Source: Hoeflea marina (lineage in GTDB: Bacteria; Pseudomonadota; Alphaproteobacteria; Rhizobiales; Rhizobiaceae). From it: a DNA stretch of 64,000 bases. The notes under the pieces are model-generated. The model searched no databases and was not told the DNA's origin. It saw nothing but the letters and a program-made list of their open reading frames with translations. The translations under genes were made by a program, and so were the position numbers. The stretch is taken from contig NZ_QGTR01000001.1 of assembly GCF_003182275.1 (NCBI RefSeq), positions 124,001 through 188,000 on the forward strand. The letters run 5' to 3'. Of the stretch, positions 50,859-58,864 are shown piece by piece; the first letter of the stretch is position 1, and each line of letters starts with the position of its first letter.

Positions 50859-52814
50859 TCAGAACCAAAGCAGCGGCCGCGGCCAGGGAACCGATATCAG
50901 CCAGCCGAAGATCCCGTAGCTCAGCGCCGTCGTTGACAGTGCGGCGATGACAGCCGCCGCCCGGCCGGTGGGCTGTTCGGCAAGCCTGTTGCGCGACCAG
51001 ATCACGGTGAGCACGAAGATCGGCACGGCCACCACCAGTCCGGCGAGCATCACCAGGCTGGCAAAGAGCACGCAATGAACCGGCACCAGCATGCGTTTCA
51101 TGGTCTCGTTGCGGCGGGCCAGCCGCGCCGTCGCGTCAGAAGCCCAGGGTGCCCGCGGCCGGTCGCGCAGGAACATCTGCCAGGCGAGCGCGGCGACCAC
51201 CACAAGCAGCAGGATGGCGGTGAACGTCGGAAACCGCCGCGCCCCGTCCGGCATGGACCAGGTGTCGACGATCACGAAGATGCAGGCAGCGCTCAGCAGC
51301 GCGATCGCCACCATGTCGGAAATCCTGTGGGCGCCAGGCGCGCTGGCAGCGCGGCGCGCGCGCCGCCAGGCCAGCGTCTTGCGGATGGCGAAGGCGCCGC
51401 CGAGAAGGATCAGAGCCTGGATCGACGGTCGGTAGATCCAGTCGGTGCCGACGATCTGGTAGGACAGGAAGAAATAGCGCTCGATGCTGGGGCCGAGCAC
51501 GAATCCCAGCGAGAACGCCGCCCGCGGCCAGTTGCCCTGCGCCATGAAGTGGCCGAGGATTCCGAAGCCGACCAGCACAACGATGTCGGCGAAGCTCGCA
51601 TGGGTCTGGAACGCGCCGAGCGTGACGAACACCAGCGCGACCGGAATGATGATCGTGCTCGGCAGCAGCGCGATGCGCGCCAGCGGGTTGGTCAGGCCGA
51701 GGCACAGCGAGGCACCCAGGATGTTGGCCAGCGCCACGAACAGGATCAGCGAATAGGTGATGGGAAGATTGGTGGTCATCATCGCGGGACCCGGCACCAG
51801 GCCCTGCACCATGAAGGCGCCGAGCAGGATGCTCATCGTCGCCGACCCCGGCAGGCCGAAGGCGATGGTCGGGATCAGCGAGCCGCCTTCCTTCGCGTTG
51901 TTGGCGCTTTCCGGCCCGATCACGCCGCGGATGTTGCCTTCGCCGAACTCCGGTCCACCCTTGCGGTCGCGCTTGGCCATGCCGTAGGCGACCCATTCGA
52001 TCACCGGCAGGCCGATGCCGGGAATGGCGCCCAGCATCGAGCCGAGGGAACTGCACTGCAGCACCAGCCTCCATTCCCTGAGCGTGTCCTTGAGGCCGAC
52101 CAGCATCGAGGAGGGGCGCATGGATGCCGTCGCACCCGATATCGAGGTCCGCCGCGACAGGTCCATCAGCGCCGGCAGCCCGAACAGACCCAGGAAGACG
52201 ATGCCGATCGGCAGCCCGTCCCAGAGATACAGGGTGCCGAAGGTGAAGCGGGCGACGGCCGACTGGTCGTCGATGCCGACGAAGGACATCAGCACGCCGC
52301 CCAGGGCGGCGATGACGCCCTTGAGCGGCTGCGGGCCGGCGAGCATCGCCACGAAGAACAGGCCGAAGAGCGATATGGCCAGGAAGTCGGGGGACTTGAG
52401 CAGCAGCATCAGTGGCCGCATCACCGGGATCGACAGCGCCAGCACCAGCGCGCCGAACAGCCCGCCGATCAGCGAGGCGCTGTAGGCGGCGCCGAAGGCG
52501 CGCGCCGCCTGGTTCTGCCGCGCCAGCGGAAACCCGTCCTCCACCGTGGCGATGGCGCCGATGCTGCCGGGCACGCCGATCAGAACCGCGGGGATGGTGT
52601 CGGAGGTGGTGATCACCGAGCCCATGCCGAGCAGCAGGGCGAAGGCGGCGTAGCTGTCCATCGTGTAGGTCAGCGGCACCAGCAGCGCCATGCCGAAAAT
52701 GCCGCCGAGGCCGGGGATGACGCCGATGACCAGCCCGACGACGACGCCGCAGACCAGCATCAGCAGCGTGAAGGGCTCGGTCACTCCGGCAATGGCGGTG
52801 GTCCATGCGTCCAT
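50859..52814 (-). CDS. tripartite tricarboxylate transporter permease, TctA-TctB fusion
   Basis: A 651-residue membrane protein that combines the large and small permease subunits of a tripartite tricarboxylate transporter. Residues about 1-490 are TctA, with the family blocks GVIPGLGGIFGMALLVPLTY, GVPGSIGAIATVEDGFPLAR, GPESANNAKEGGSLIPTIAF and GLPGSATMSILLGA. From about residue 500 on, four more helices follow (MVAIALLSAACIFVIVDTWS onward), the TctB (DUF1468) part. It is energised by the proton or sodium gradient. Three binding-protein genes lie directly upstream on the same strand, so it is the last gene of that group. The cargo is unknown, probably an organic acid. Confidence 0.92.
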   Translation of the reverse strand: MDAWTTAIAGVTEPFTLLMLVCGVVVGLVIGVIPGLGGIFGMALLVPLTYTMDSYAAFALLLGMGSVITTSDTIPAVLIGVPGSIGAIATVEDGFPLARQNQAARAFGAAYSASLIGGLFGALVLALSIPVMRPLMLLLKSPDFLAISLFGLFFVAMLAGPQPLKGVIAALGGVLMSFVGIDDQSAVARFTFGTLYLWDGLPIGIVFLGLFGLPALMDLSRRTSISGATASMRPSSMLVGLKDTLREWRLVLQCSSLGSMLGAIPGIGLPVIEWVAYGMAKRDRKGGPEFGEGNIRGVIGPESANNAKEGGSLIPTIAFGLPGSATMSILLGAFMVQGLVPGPAMMTTNLPITYSLILFVALANILGASLCLGLTNPLARIALLPSTIIIPVALVFVTLGAFQTHASFADIVVLVGFGILGHFMAQGNWPRAAFSLGFVLGPSIERYFFLSYQIVGTDWIYRPSIQALILLGGAFAIRKTLAWRRARRAASAPGAHRISDMVAIALLSAACIFVIVDTWSMPDGARRFPTFTAILLLVVVAALAWQMFLRDRPRAPWASDATARLARRNETMKRMLVPVHCVLFASLVMLAGLVVAVPIFVLTVIWSRNRLAEQPTGRAAAVIAALSTTALSYGIFGWLISVPWPRPLLWF

Positions 52815-52845
52815 CGAAGGGCAGCGCTCCTGAATTGGATGGGGG

Positions 52846-53847
52846 TTATTTGCTGAGTTCGCCGGCCCTGTCTATGACGGCCTTGTCGGCGCCCGTCAGC
52901 GCCCTGACGATCCCGGCGACGGTCTCGCCGGACTTGGCGTTGAGCACGAGCTTGCGACTTGCGGCATCCGCCCGGAAGCCCGGATCGGCCACCATGGCGT
53001 CGAATGCCTTGCGGTAGGTCTCCACGATGTCTGGCGGGGTGCCGGGCGGAAGGTGCAGCGGATGCTGGAAGCGGAGCGTGTCGACGATGAGTTTCGCCGC
53101 CGCATGATCCACCGGGTCGGTGATCAACTCGAGAAAGGACGGAATGTCCTTCATGCTCTCTGGCACCTCAAGTGCCCATTGTCCGATGATGCGGTTGGTC
53201 TGCGACAGGCCTCCGGCAGTGTAGGCGGTCAGCGAATTGCCGCAGCTTCCCGCGATTTCGCCCCGTTCGCTGGCAAGACCGATCTCGGCCAGGCCCTTGA
53301 ATCCCGTCACCAGGCTGAACCTGGCGTGGAGCGCGTTCTTGACCAGCGCCGCCATCACATAGGTGGTGCTGGACTTGCCGCTCGCCCCGAGAATGAAGTC
53401 CCGGCCGAGGAAATCCTCCACGGTCTCGATCGGGCTGTTCCTGCTGACGGTGCAGAGCTGCGGCGAGCCAGACAGGCTGCCGATCCAGCCCAGCGAATTG
53501 GCGTCGAAACTGGCAAGCTCCGGGGTCGAGACGGTGGCGAATGCCACCACGGGATTGATCAGCGCGATGACCGAGCCGTCCTTCGGTTCGGATCCGACCA
53601 TCATCATGGCGAGCTTCAGGCTGCCCGCGCCGTCGACATTCTGGACGACGATGTCGGGATGGCCCGGCAGGAACCCGCCCAGATGCTCCGCCACGAAGCG
53701 GGCCATCAGGTCGTAGCCGCCGCCGGGACCGTAGCCGACCTTCAGCGTCACGCTTCCCTCGGCAAGCGCCGGAGCAGTCAGGACAAGCACGCCGATCGCC
53801 GCCTGGAGCCCGGTCAGCATCGTCTGGAAAAACGAGGATTTCATCAT
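52846..53847 (-). CDS. TctC/Bug-type substrate-binding protein, paralogue 2
   Basis: A 333-residue periplasmic binding protein with signal peptide ending APALAEG, mature start VTLKVGYGPGGGYDLMARFV and the block GFKGLAEIGLASERGEIAGS. In the last block the Cys of paralogues 1 and 4 (GWC) is replaced (GSC, shifted), so the pocket differs slightly. It is 31 bases from the permease and 56 bases downstream of paralogue 3. Start at MMKSSF. Confidence 0.88.
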   Translation of the reverse strand: MMKSSFFQTMLTGLQAAIGVLVLTAPALAEGSVTLKVGYGPGGGYDLMARFVAEHLGGFLPGHPDIVVQNVDGAGSLKLAMMMVGSEPKDGSVIALINPVVAFATVSTPELASFDANSLGWIGSLSGSPQLCTVSRNSPIETVEDFLGRDFILGASGKSSTTYVMAALVKNALHARFSLVTGFKGLAEIGLASERGEIAGSCGNSLTAYTAGGLSQTNRIIGQWALEVPESMKDIPSFLELITDPVDHAAAKLIVDTLRFQHPLHLPPGTPPDIVETYRKAFDAMVADPGFRADAASRKLVLNAKSGETVAGIVRALTGADKAVIDRAGELSK

Positions 53848-53903
53848 ATTCCCGGTGGGTTGGTTGGACGGCCGGCCGGCCGGACGCGGTGCCGACTTTC
53901 CAT

Positions 53904-54899
53904 TTATTGCGCCAGTTCCGCGGCGCGGGCAATGACGGATTTGTCGACGCTGACCAGGGAATCGATGATTTCGGCAACTTTTTCGCCGGGCTTGGGCGAC
54001 AGCTCGATGTTCCGTCCGGCGGCGTCGGCCTGAAACGCCGGATCGGCGACCATGGCGTCGAAGCCGGCACGGTAGGCATCGACCGTCGCCTGCGGCGTGC
54101 CGGGCGGCAGCAGCAGCGGGTTGTCGAAGGCGAGATTGCCGATGACCAGTTCGGCGGCCTTCCTGTCGGCCGCATCCTCGATCAGGTCCAGGAAGGAGGG
54201 GAGGTCCCGGGTCGTCTCGGGGACATTCATGGTCCATTGCCCGACCGGCCGCAGCAGCCCGGTGCCGAGCGCCTGGAACGAGGTCAGCGAATAGCCGCAA
54301 CGCAGTCCGATCTCGCCACGCTCCATTGCCAGGTTGACTTCCGCTCCGCCCTTGAAACCGGTGACCAGCTTGAACCTGCCGCCGAGCGCGTTCCTGAGCA
54401 GCGCGGCCATGACATAGGTTGCGCTGGTCTTGCCGGTCGACCCGGCAATGAGATCGGCGGCGAGAAGCTCCTCGACGCTCCTGACCGGACTCGCATTGGG
54501 AACCACGCACAACGAAGGCGTATCGTTCATGCTGCCGATCCAGTTGAAGGACCGGGCATCGAAATCGGCCAGTTCCGGCCTCGTCACCGTGGCGATTGTC
54601 ACCGAGGAGTTGACCAGGGCGATCACGCTGCCGTCGGCTGCCTCGCTTCCGGCCATCAGCTTGGCCAGCTTCAGGCTGCCGGCGCCGTCGACATTCTCCA
54701 CGACGATGTCCGGACGGCCGGGCAGGAACCCGCCGAGATGGTCGGCCACCAGGCGGCCGACGGCGTCATAGCCGCCGCCGGGCGCATAGCCGATCTTCAG
54801 GGTCACCGCTCCCTCGGCCCACGCCGGACCGGACAGAAAAAGCAGGGCGAGGGATGCCCGCAGGCTGGAGCGCATCATTTCCTGGAGGCTTGTCGTCAT
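53904..54899 (-). CDS. TctC/Bug-type substrate-binding protein, paralogue 3
   Basis: A 331-residue binding protein with signal peptide ending SGPAWAEG, mature start VTLKIGYAPGGGYDAVGRLV, NVDGAGSLKLAKLMAGSE and GFKGGAEVNLAMERGEIGLR. In-frame ATG codons at 54911 and within ten codons after 54899 make the exact start uncertain. Middle gene of the three tandem binding-protein genes. Confidence 0.87.
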   Translation of the reverse strand: MTTSLQEMMRSSLRASLALLFLSGPAWAEGAVTLKIGYAPGGGYDAVGRLVADHLGGFLPGRPDIVVENVDGAGSLKLAKLMAGSEAADGSVIALVNSSVTIATVTRPELADFDARSFNWIGSMNDTPSLCVVPNASPVRSVEELLAADLIAGSTGKTSATYVMAALLRNALGGRFKLVTGFKGGAEVNLAMERGEIGLRCGYSLTSFQALGTGLLRPVGQWTMNVPETTRDLPSFLDLIEDAADRKAAELVIGNLAFDNPLLLPPGTPQATVDAYRAGFDAMVADPAFQADAAGRNIELSPKPGEKVAEIIDSLVSVDKSVIARAAELAQ

Positions 54900-54957
54900 C
54901 GGCTGATCCATCGGTGTGAGGAGGGGAAGGGGCCCGGGCAACGGCGCGCGCGGGGGT

Positions 54958-55956
54958 CTATCTGATGAGCTCCGCCGCCCGGGCCACGATCGCCGGACTG
55001 GCATCGGTCAGCCCTCGGACGATGGCCTCGACGCTTGCGCCATTCTTCGGCGACAGCCGGATATCGCGGCGCAGCGCAGCCTCCACGAATGCCGGGTCGG
55101 CGATCATGGCGTCAAAGGCCCTGCGGTGCGTGTCCACGATGTCGGGCGGCGTGCCAGCCGGCAGGACCAGCGGCAGCTGGAATGCCAGGTAGCCGATGAC
55201 CAGTCCCGCCGCGTCGCGGTCGACCCCATCGGCAATCCGGTCGAGCAGCGCCGGCAAGTCTGCGGTCTCGCCGGATGTCGAGAAGTCCAGGCGTCCGATC
55301 AGCCGCATGGTTCGCTCGGCGCCCGTCGCATGGTAGGAGGTCAGCGACGTGCCGCACCAGCCCTCGATCTCGCCGCGTTCGATGGCCAGATTGATTTCGG
55401 CGCTGCCCTTGAAGCCGGTCACCAGCCTGAAGCGCGCGTGCAGCGAATTCTTCACCAGCGCCGCCATCACATAGCTGGAACTGGCCTTGCCGCTCGCCCC
55501 GAGGAGAAACTCGCCGCCGAGGAACTCGTCCACGCTCGCGATCGCGCTGGCCTTGCCGACCAAGCATACCGTCGGCGAGGCGCTGAGGCTGCCGATCCAG
55601 TTGAGGCTGTTGGCGTCGAAACCGGTGAGCCCCGGGTCGGTCACGGTGGCGATGACCAGCGAGGGATTGATCAGGCCGATGACCGAACCGTCCTTCGGCT
55701 CGGTTCCGGCCAGCATCCTGGCCAGCTTCAGGCTCCCGGCGCCGTCGACATTCTGCACCGCCACCTCGGGATGGCCGGGCAGATGCGCGCCGAGATGCTC
55801 CGCCACGAAGCGGGCGGCCGTGTCGAAGCCGCCGCCGGGACCGTAGCCCACCTTGAGCGTCACCGTCTCGGCCGCGCTGGGCGCGCCGGATATCGCGGTC
55901 AGGCCGAGGGCGATGGCAAGACCGAGGGCGCGCAGGAGATGTATCGAATCCGCCAT
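54958..55956 (-). CDS. TctC/Bug-type substrate-binding protein, paralogue 4
   Basis: A 332-residue binding protein with signal peptide ending APSAAE, mature start VTLKVGYGPGGGFDTAARFV and GFKGSAEINLAIERGEIEGW. It is the first gene of the minus-strand group paralogue 4 - 3 - 2 - permease and is divergent from the dehalogenase-like gene, so the 123 bases between 55957 and 56079 must carry both promoters. Confidence 0.88.
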   Translation of the reverse strand: MADSIHLLRALGLAIALGLTAISGAPSAAETVTLKVGYGPGGGFDTAARFVAEHLGAHLPGHPEVAVQNVDGAGSLKLARMLAGTEPKDGSVIGLINPSLVIATVTDPGLTGFDANSLNWIGSLSASPTVCLVGKASAIASVDEFLGGEFLLGASGKASSSYVMAALVKNSLHARFRLVTGFKGSAEINLAIERGEIEGWCGTSLTSYHATGAERTMRLIGRLDFSTSGETADLPALLDRIADGVDRDAAGLVIGYLAFQLPLVLPAGTPPDIVDTHRRAFDAMIADPAFVEAALRRDIRLSPKNGASVEAIVRGLTDASPAIVARAAELIR

Positions 55957-56079
55957 GGTTGATGTCCGTGATCGGCTGCAGGACCGCTGTCCTTATGGCT
56001 TATCCGCGCCGTCGTGTCATCATCTGTCGCCGGATATCGGCGCCGCGGAACCTTTGCCCGGCGAGCGGATTGTCTGCGC

Positions 56080-56976
56080 ATGTTCGAAGGATTCAGGCTC
56101 GACAGGGTGGCGCTCTCCGGCGCCGTATTGCAGGTACGCCACGGTGGATCGGGTCCGCCGCTGCTGCTGCTGCACGGCCACCCGCGCACGCATGCCACCT
56201 GGCACAAGGTGGCGCCGATTCTGGCCCGGCACTGCACGGTGGTCTGTCCCGACCTGCGCGGCTTCGGCCGTTCCACCGTGCCGGCCGACCGGCCGGACCA
56301 TGCCGGGTCTTCCAAGCGCGCCAAGGCGCAGGACTGTGTCGAACTGATGCGCACGCTCGGCTTCGACCGCTTTGCCGTCGCCGGCCATGACCGCGGCAGC
56401 GACACCGCCTACCGCACCGCGCTCGACTATCCCGACCACGTCACCGATCTCGTCATCATGGACGGCGTGCCGGTCGTGGAGGCGCTGGAGCGCTGCAACG
56501 AGCGCTTTGCCTCGGCATGGTGGCACTGGTTCTTCTTCGCCCAGCCCGACAAGCCGGAGCGAGCGATCCTGGCCGATCCGGAGCGCTGGTACGGCGCCTC
56601 GCCCGAGCAGATGGGGGAGGAGGCCTATGCCGACTATCTGCGCGCCATCAACGACCCGCATGTGGTCCACGGCATGATCGAGGACTATCGCGCCGGACTC
56701 GCCTTTGACCGTCACATCGACGCGGCCGACCGCGAGGCGGGCCGCCGCATCCGCTGTCCGACCACGGTCCTGTGGTCGCTGCACGACGATCTCGAGTATC
56801 TCTACGGCGACGTGCTGGCGGTGTGGCGTCCGTGGACGACGAAGCTGGCCGGCCGCGGCATCAATTCCGGCCACCACATGGCGGAGGAGGCGCCGGAGGA
56901 GGTTGCCGAGGCCATCCTTGCGGCGCTGTCGCGGCAGCACTTCGCGCGGCGCGCGGCGGAGACGCCGGCGGCGTAG
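56080..56976 (+). CDS. alpha/beta hydrolase of the fluoroacetate dehalogenase family
   Basis: A 298-residue hydrolase that lines up, without gaps over the first 150 residues, with the haloacetate dehalogenase family: nucleophile Asp104 in GHDRG, Arg105, Asp128, halide-site His149 and Trp150 (WWHWFFFAQP) and the base His in SGHHMAEE (about residue 265). Known enzymes hold the substrate carboxylate with two arginines, Arg105 and Arg108 in FAc-DEX FA1 numbering; here position 108 is Asp. Halide-binding residues are kept, but the preferred substrate is probably not simple fluoroacetate. It is divergent from the binding-protein operon, hinting that the imported acid may be halogenated (inference). 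Confidence 0.85.
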   Translation: MFEGFRLDRVALSGAVLQVRHGGSGPPLLLLHGHPRTHATWHKVAPILARHCTVVCPDLRGFGRSTVPADRPDHAGSSKRAKAQDCVELMRTLGFDRFAVAGHDRGSDTAYRTALDYPDHVTDLVIMDGVPVVEALERCNERFASAWWHWFFFAQPDKPERAILADPERWYGASPEQMGEEAYADYLRAINDPHVVHGMIEDYRAGLAFDRHIDAADREAGRRIRCPTTVLWSLHDDLEYLYGDVLAVWRPWTTKLAGRGINSGHHMAEEAPEEVAEAILAALSRQHFARRAAETPAA

Positions 56977-57100
56977 GGCCACTCCGGGGAACCGGCTTTC
57001 GCTTGGCGGAGCGCACCGCGACCGATCGGCAGTCCCGAGTTCTGCGGCGGTTCGGTGAAAAGCCGCAGCCCGGGGCGCGGATCGGCGGCATGGTCGCGCG

Positions 57101-57580
57101 CTACAGCCTGAGCTCCAGAAACACCGTGTCGCGGATCGGGTTGTCGTAATAGGGCTCGATCGCACCGAAGCCGAGATCGCGGTAGAGGCCCTGCGCGGCG
57201 TTCATGCCGGGCAGCGTGTCGAGCAGCATGCGCTCGTAGCCCCGCCGGCGGGCATGCGCGATCACCGCCAGCGCCAGCCGACGGCCGAGCGCCGCGCCGC
57301 GCGCCTGCGGCCTGACATAGAGCCGCTTGATCTCGCAGCAGCCCGGCTCGTCGAGCGGCCTGAGCGCGGCACAGCCGACCGCCTCGCCGAAGGGACCGTG
57401 GGCGAGCACGATGATGCCGTCCGGCTCGGCGTATTTCCCCGGCAGATCCGCCAGTTCCGCATCGACGTTCTGGAACCTGAGATCGACGCCGAGGCTCTCC
57501 GTGTACTCGATGAACAGCTCGCGCGCCGCCTCCAGGTCGGGCGCGCTGCGTGCGGCGGAAAGCGGAAAAGTGTCGGTCAT
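57101..57580 (-). CDS. GNAT family N-acetyltransferase
   Basis: A 159-residue single-domain acetyltransferase. The acetyl-CoA pyrophosphate loop is VRPQARGAALGRRLALAVIA near residue 92, followed by LDTLPGMNAAQGLYRDLGF, the usual C-terminal GNAT motif. The substrate is unknown. It stands alone, with 124 bases to the dehalogenase-like gene and a repeat-rich region upstream. Confidence 0.9.
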   Translation of the reverse strand: MTDTFPLSAARSAPDLEAARELFIEYTESLGVDLRFQNVDAELADLPGKYAEPDGIIVLAHGPFGEAVGCAALRPLDEPGCCEIKRLYVRPQARGAALGRRLALAVIAHARRRGYERMLLDTLPGMNAAQGLYRDLGFGAIEPYYDNPIRDTVFLELRL

Positions 57581-57803
57581 GGCGGCCTCGCGGAGCGGAT
57601 GCGAATCATAGCAAGGAATTCACCGCCCCGTCACCCTGAAATGTGAGGCCATCCTTGCGCGGCCGAAACCGGCGTTTGGCCAGGCCCGGAGCCATTCTCC
57701 CCCCTTGCGGTGACCCATCGGCGAAGTTGAAAGGACGCGGTTTCAGCGCCTTGGTGCAATCTCGCGGCAGAAATTGTGGGGGAGGCATATTGCGGATGCC
57801 GGA

Positions 57804-57885
57804 CCCCCTCACCAACAAAATCTACAGCTTGGCCCTTCGGTCCAAGGCTGTGATTTTGTATCCTCTCCCACCAAGGGTGAGGTGG
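57804..57885 (-). repeat. mosaic repeat element, copy D (reverse orientation)
   Basis: Reads CCCCCTCACC to CCTCTCCCACCAAGGG on the plus strand, the reverse of the copy at 26777, with a central ACAAAATC/GATTTTGT hairpin. Confidence 0.75.
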
Positions 57886-57907
57886 ATATGCGGAACCCGC
57901 GGCGCGA

Positions 57908-57985
57908 CCCCCTCTCCATTGGTGGGAGAGGAAGCAATTTCAGCGTCTTAGCGCAGCTAAGCGCTAGAAATTGCAGGTGAGGGGG
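57908..57985 (+). repeat. mosaic repeat element, copy B
   Basis: CCCCCTCTCCATTGG, GGAGAGGAAGCAATTTCAGC and GAAATTGCAGGTGAGGGGG; nearly identical to the copy at 26777 and 23 bases from copy D in the opposite orientation. Confidence 0.8.
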
Positions 57986-58074
57986 TCGTTGTAGGCGCCG
58001 AACATGACGGCGCCCCGCAGGCTCCGAATTGCCGTGCGGCCGATTGGTGCTATTCTTGCCGATCGGAGAGAGCC

Positions 58075-58437
58075 ATGCGCCACAATCCGCCGCCGGTCCA
58101 CCGCAGCCGCGCCCGCGCTATGCGCGCGGATGCCACGCGGCCGGAAGCCATCCTGTGGCAGGCGTTGCGCGACCGCCAGCTCGAAGGCTTCAAGTTTCGC
58201 CGCCAAGTGCCGCTGAGGGGATACATCCTCGATTTCGTCTGCTTCGAGGCGCGGTTGATCGTTGAGGTGGATGGCCATCAGCATGCCGATTCCGAGCGCG
58301 ATGTCCGACGCGACGCAGTGTTCGGCGCCGACGGATTTCGGGTGCTGCGGTTCTGGAACGACGAGGTGCTGACCAATGCGGAGGGCGTGTGCCGTGCCAT
58401 TTTGGCAGAGTTGCAGAACACCGGAGAGGGGCGCTGA
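58075..58437 (+). CDS. DUF559 (Vsr-like fold) endonuclease-type protein
   Basis: A 120-residue protein with the DUF559 blocks RARAMRADATRPEAILWQAL, GFKFRRQVPLRGYILDFVCF and LIVEVDGHQHADSERDVRRD, which carry the PD-(D/E)XK-like active-site residues (Asp in ILDF, Glu-Val-Asp). Members resemble very-short-patch repair nucleases; their role is not established. The gene is boxed in on both sides by pairs of oppositely oriented mosaic repeats, an arrangement that suggests it travels or spreads with them. Confidence 0.88.
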   Translation: MRHNPPPVHRSRARAMRADATRPEAILWQALRDRQLEGFKFRRQVPLRGYILDFVCFEARLIVEVDGHQHADSERDVRRDAVFGADGFRVLRFWNDEVLTNAEGVCRAILAELQNTGEGR

Positions 58438-58443
58438 AATTGT

Positions 58444-58521
58444 CCTCCCCCCTTGTGGGAGAGGAAGAAAAATCTGCAGCTTGGCGCGAAGCGGCAAGTG
58501 CGAGATTTTTCAGGTGAGGGG
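58444..58521 (+). repeat. mosaic repeat element, copy C
   Basis: CCTCCCCCCTTGTGGGAGAG, central AAAATCTGCAGCTTGGCG and CGAGATTTTTCAGGTGAGGG, directly after the DUF559 stop. Confidence 0.75.
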
Positions 58522-58539
58522 TATTCGTGCGCTGACCGG

Positions 58540-58620
58540 CCCCCTCACCAACAAAATCTGCGACTTGGCCCTGCGGTCCAAGACCGCGATTTTGTATCCT
58601 CTCCCACCAAGGGAGAGGTG
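58540..58620 (-). repeat. mosaic repeat element, copy E (reverse orientation)
   Basis: CCCCCTCACCAACAAAATCT to ATTTTGTATCCTCTCCCACC plus AAGGGAGAGG; close to copy D at 57804 and in the same orientation as D, 18 bases from copy C. Confidence 0.78.
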
Positions 58621-58647
58621 GGACGAGTGGCGCTGTCCGCATTTCCC

Positions 58648-58721
58648 ATCTCCCCTAGGCGCAAGAGGCAGCAATTTCAGCGGCTTAACGCAGCCAAGGC
58701 TGGAAAATGCAGGTGAGAGGG
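58648..58721 (+). repeat. mosaic repeat element, degenerate copy F
   Basis: GCAATTTCAGCGGCTTAACG and GGAAAATGCAGGTGAGAGGG keep the 3' half of copy B while the opening CCTCTCCC stem has decayed. The rest of the interval to nrdJ (58722-58864) shows no gene. Confidence 0.6.
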
Positions 58722-58864
58722 ATATCAGTACACCAGCCACTGTTGTCAGGCGGCGATGTAGTCGACGCTGCCGGAAGCTTCGGGGACGGGGTCGTCGTTC
58801 CGGCACACGTCATCAGCCCGGAGCTCACGCCCCGGGCTGATTTCGTCTGTTCAATCATGTCGCC

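Noticed and set aside
51075-52856. Long plus-strand open frame opposite the TctA-TctB permease
   Set aside because: Composition is Gln/His/Arg/Asp shadow; the permease frame has all TctA motifs.
54097-54510. Apparent N-terminal extension of TctC paralogue 2
   Set aside because: The extra codons are an out-of-frame reading of paralogue 3; the true start, with its signal peptide, is 53847.
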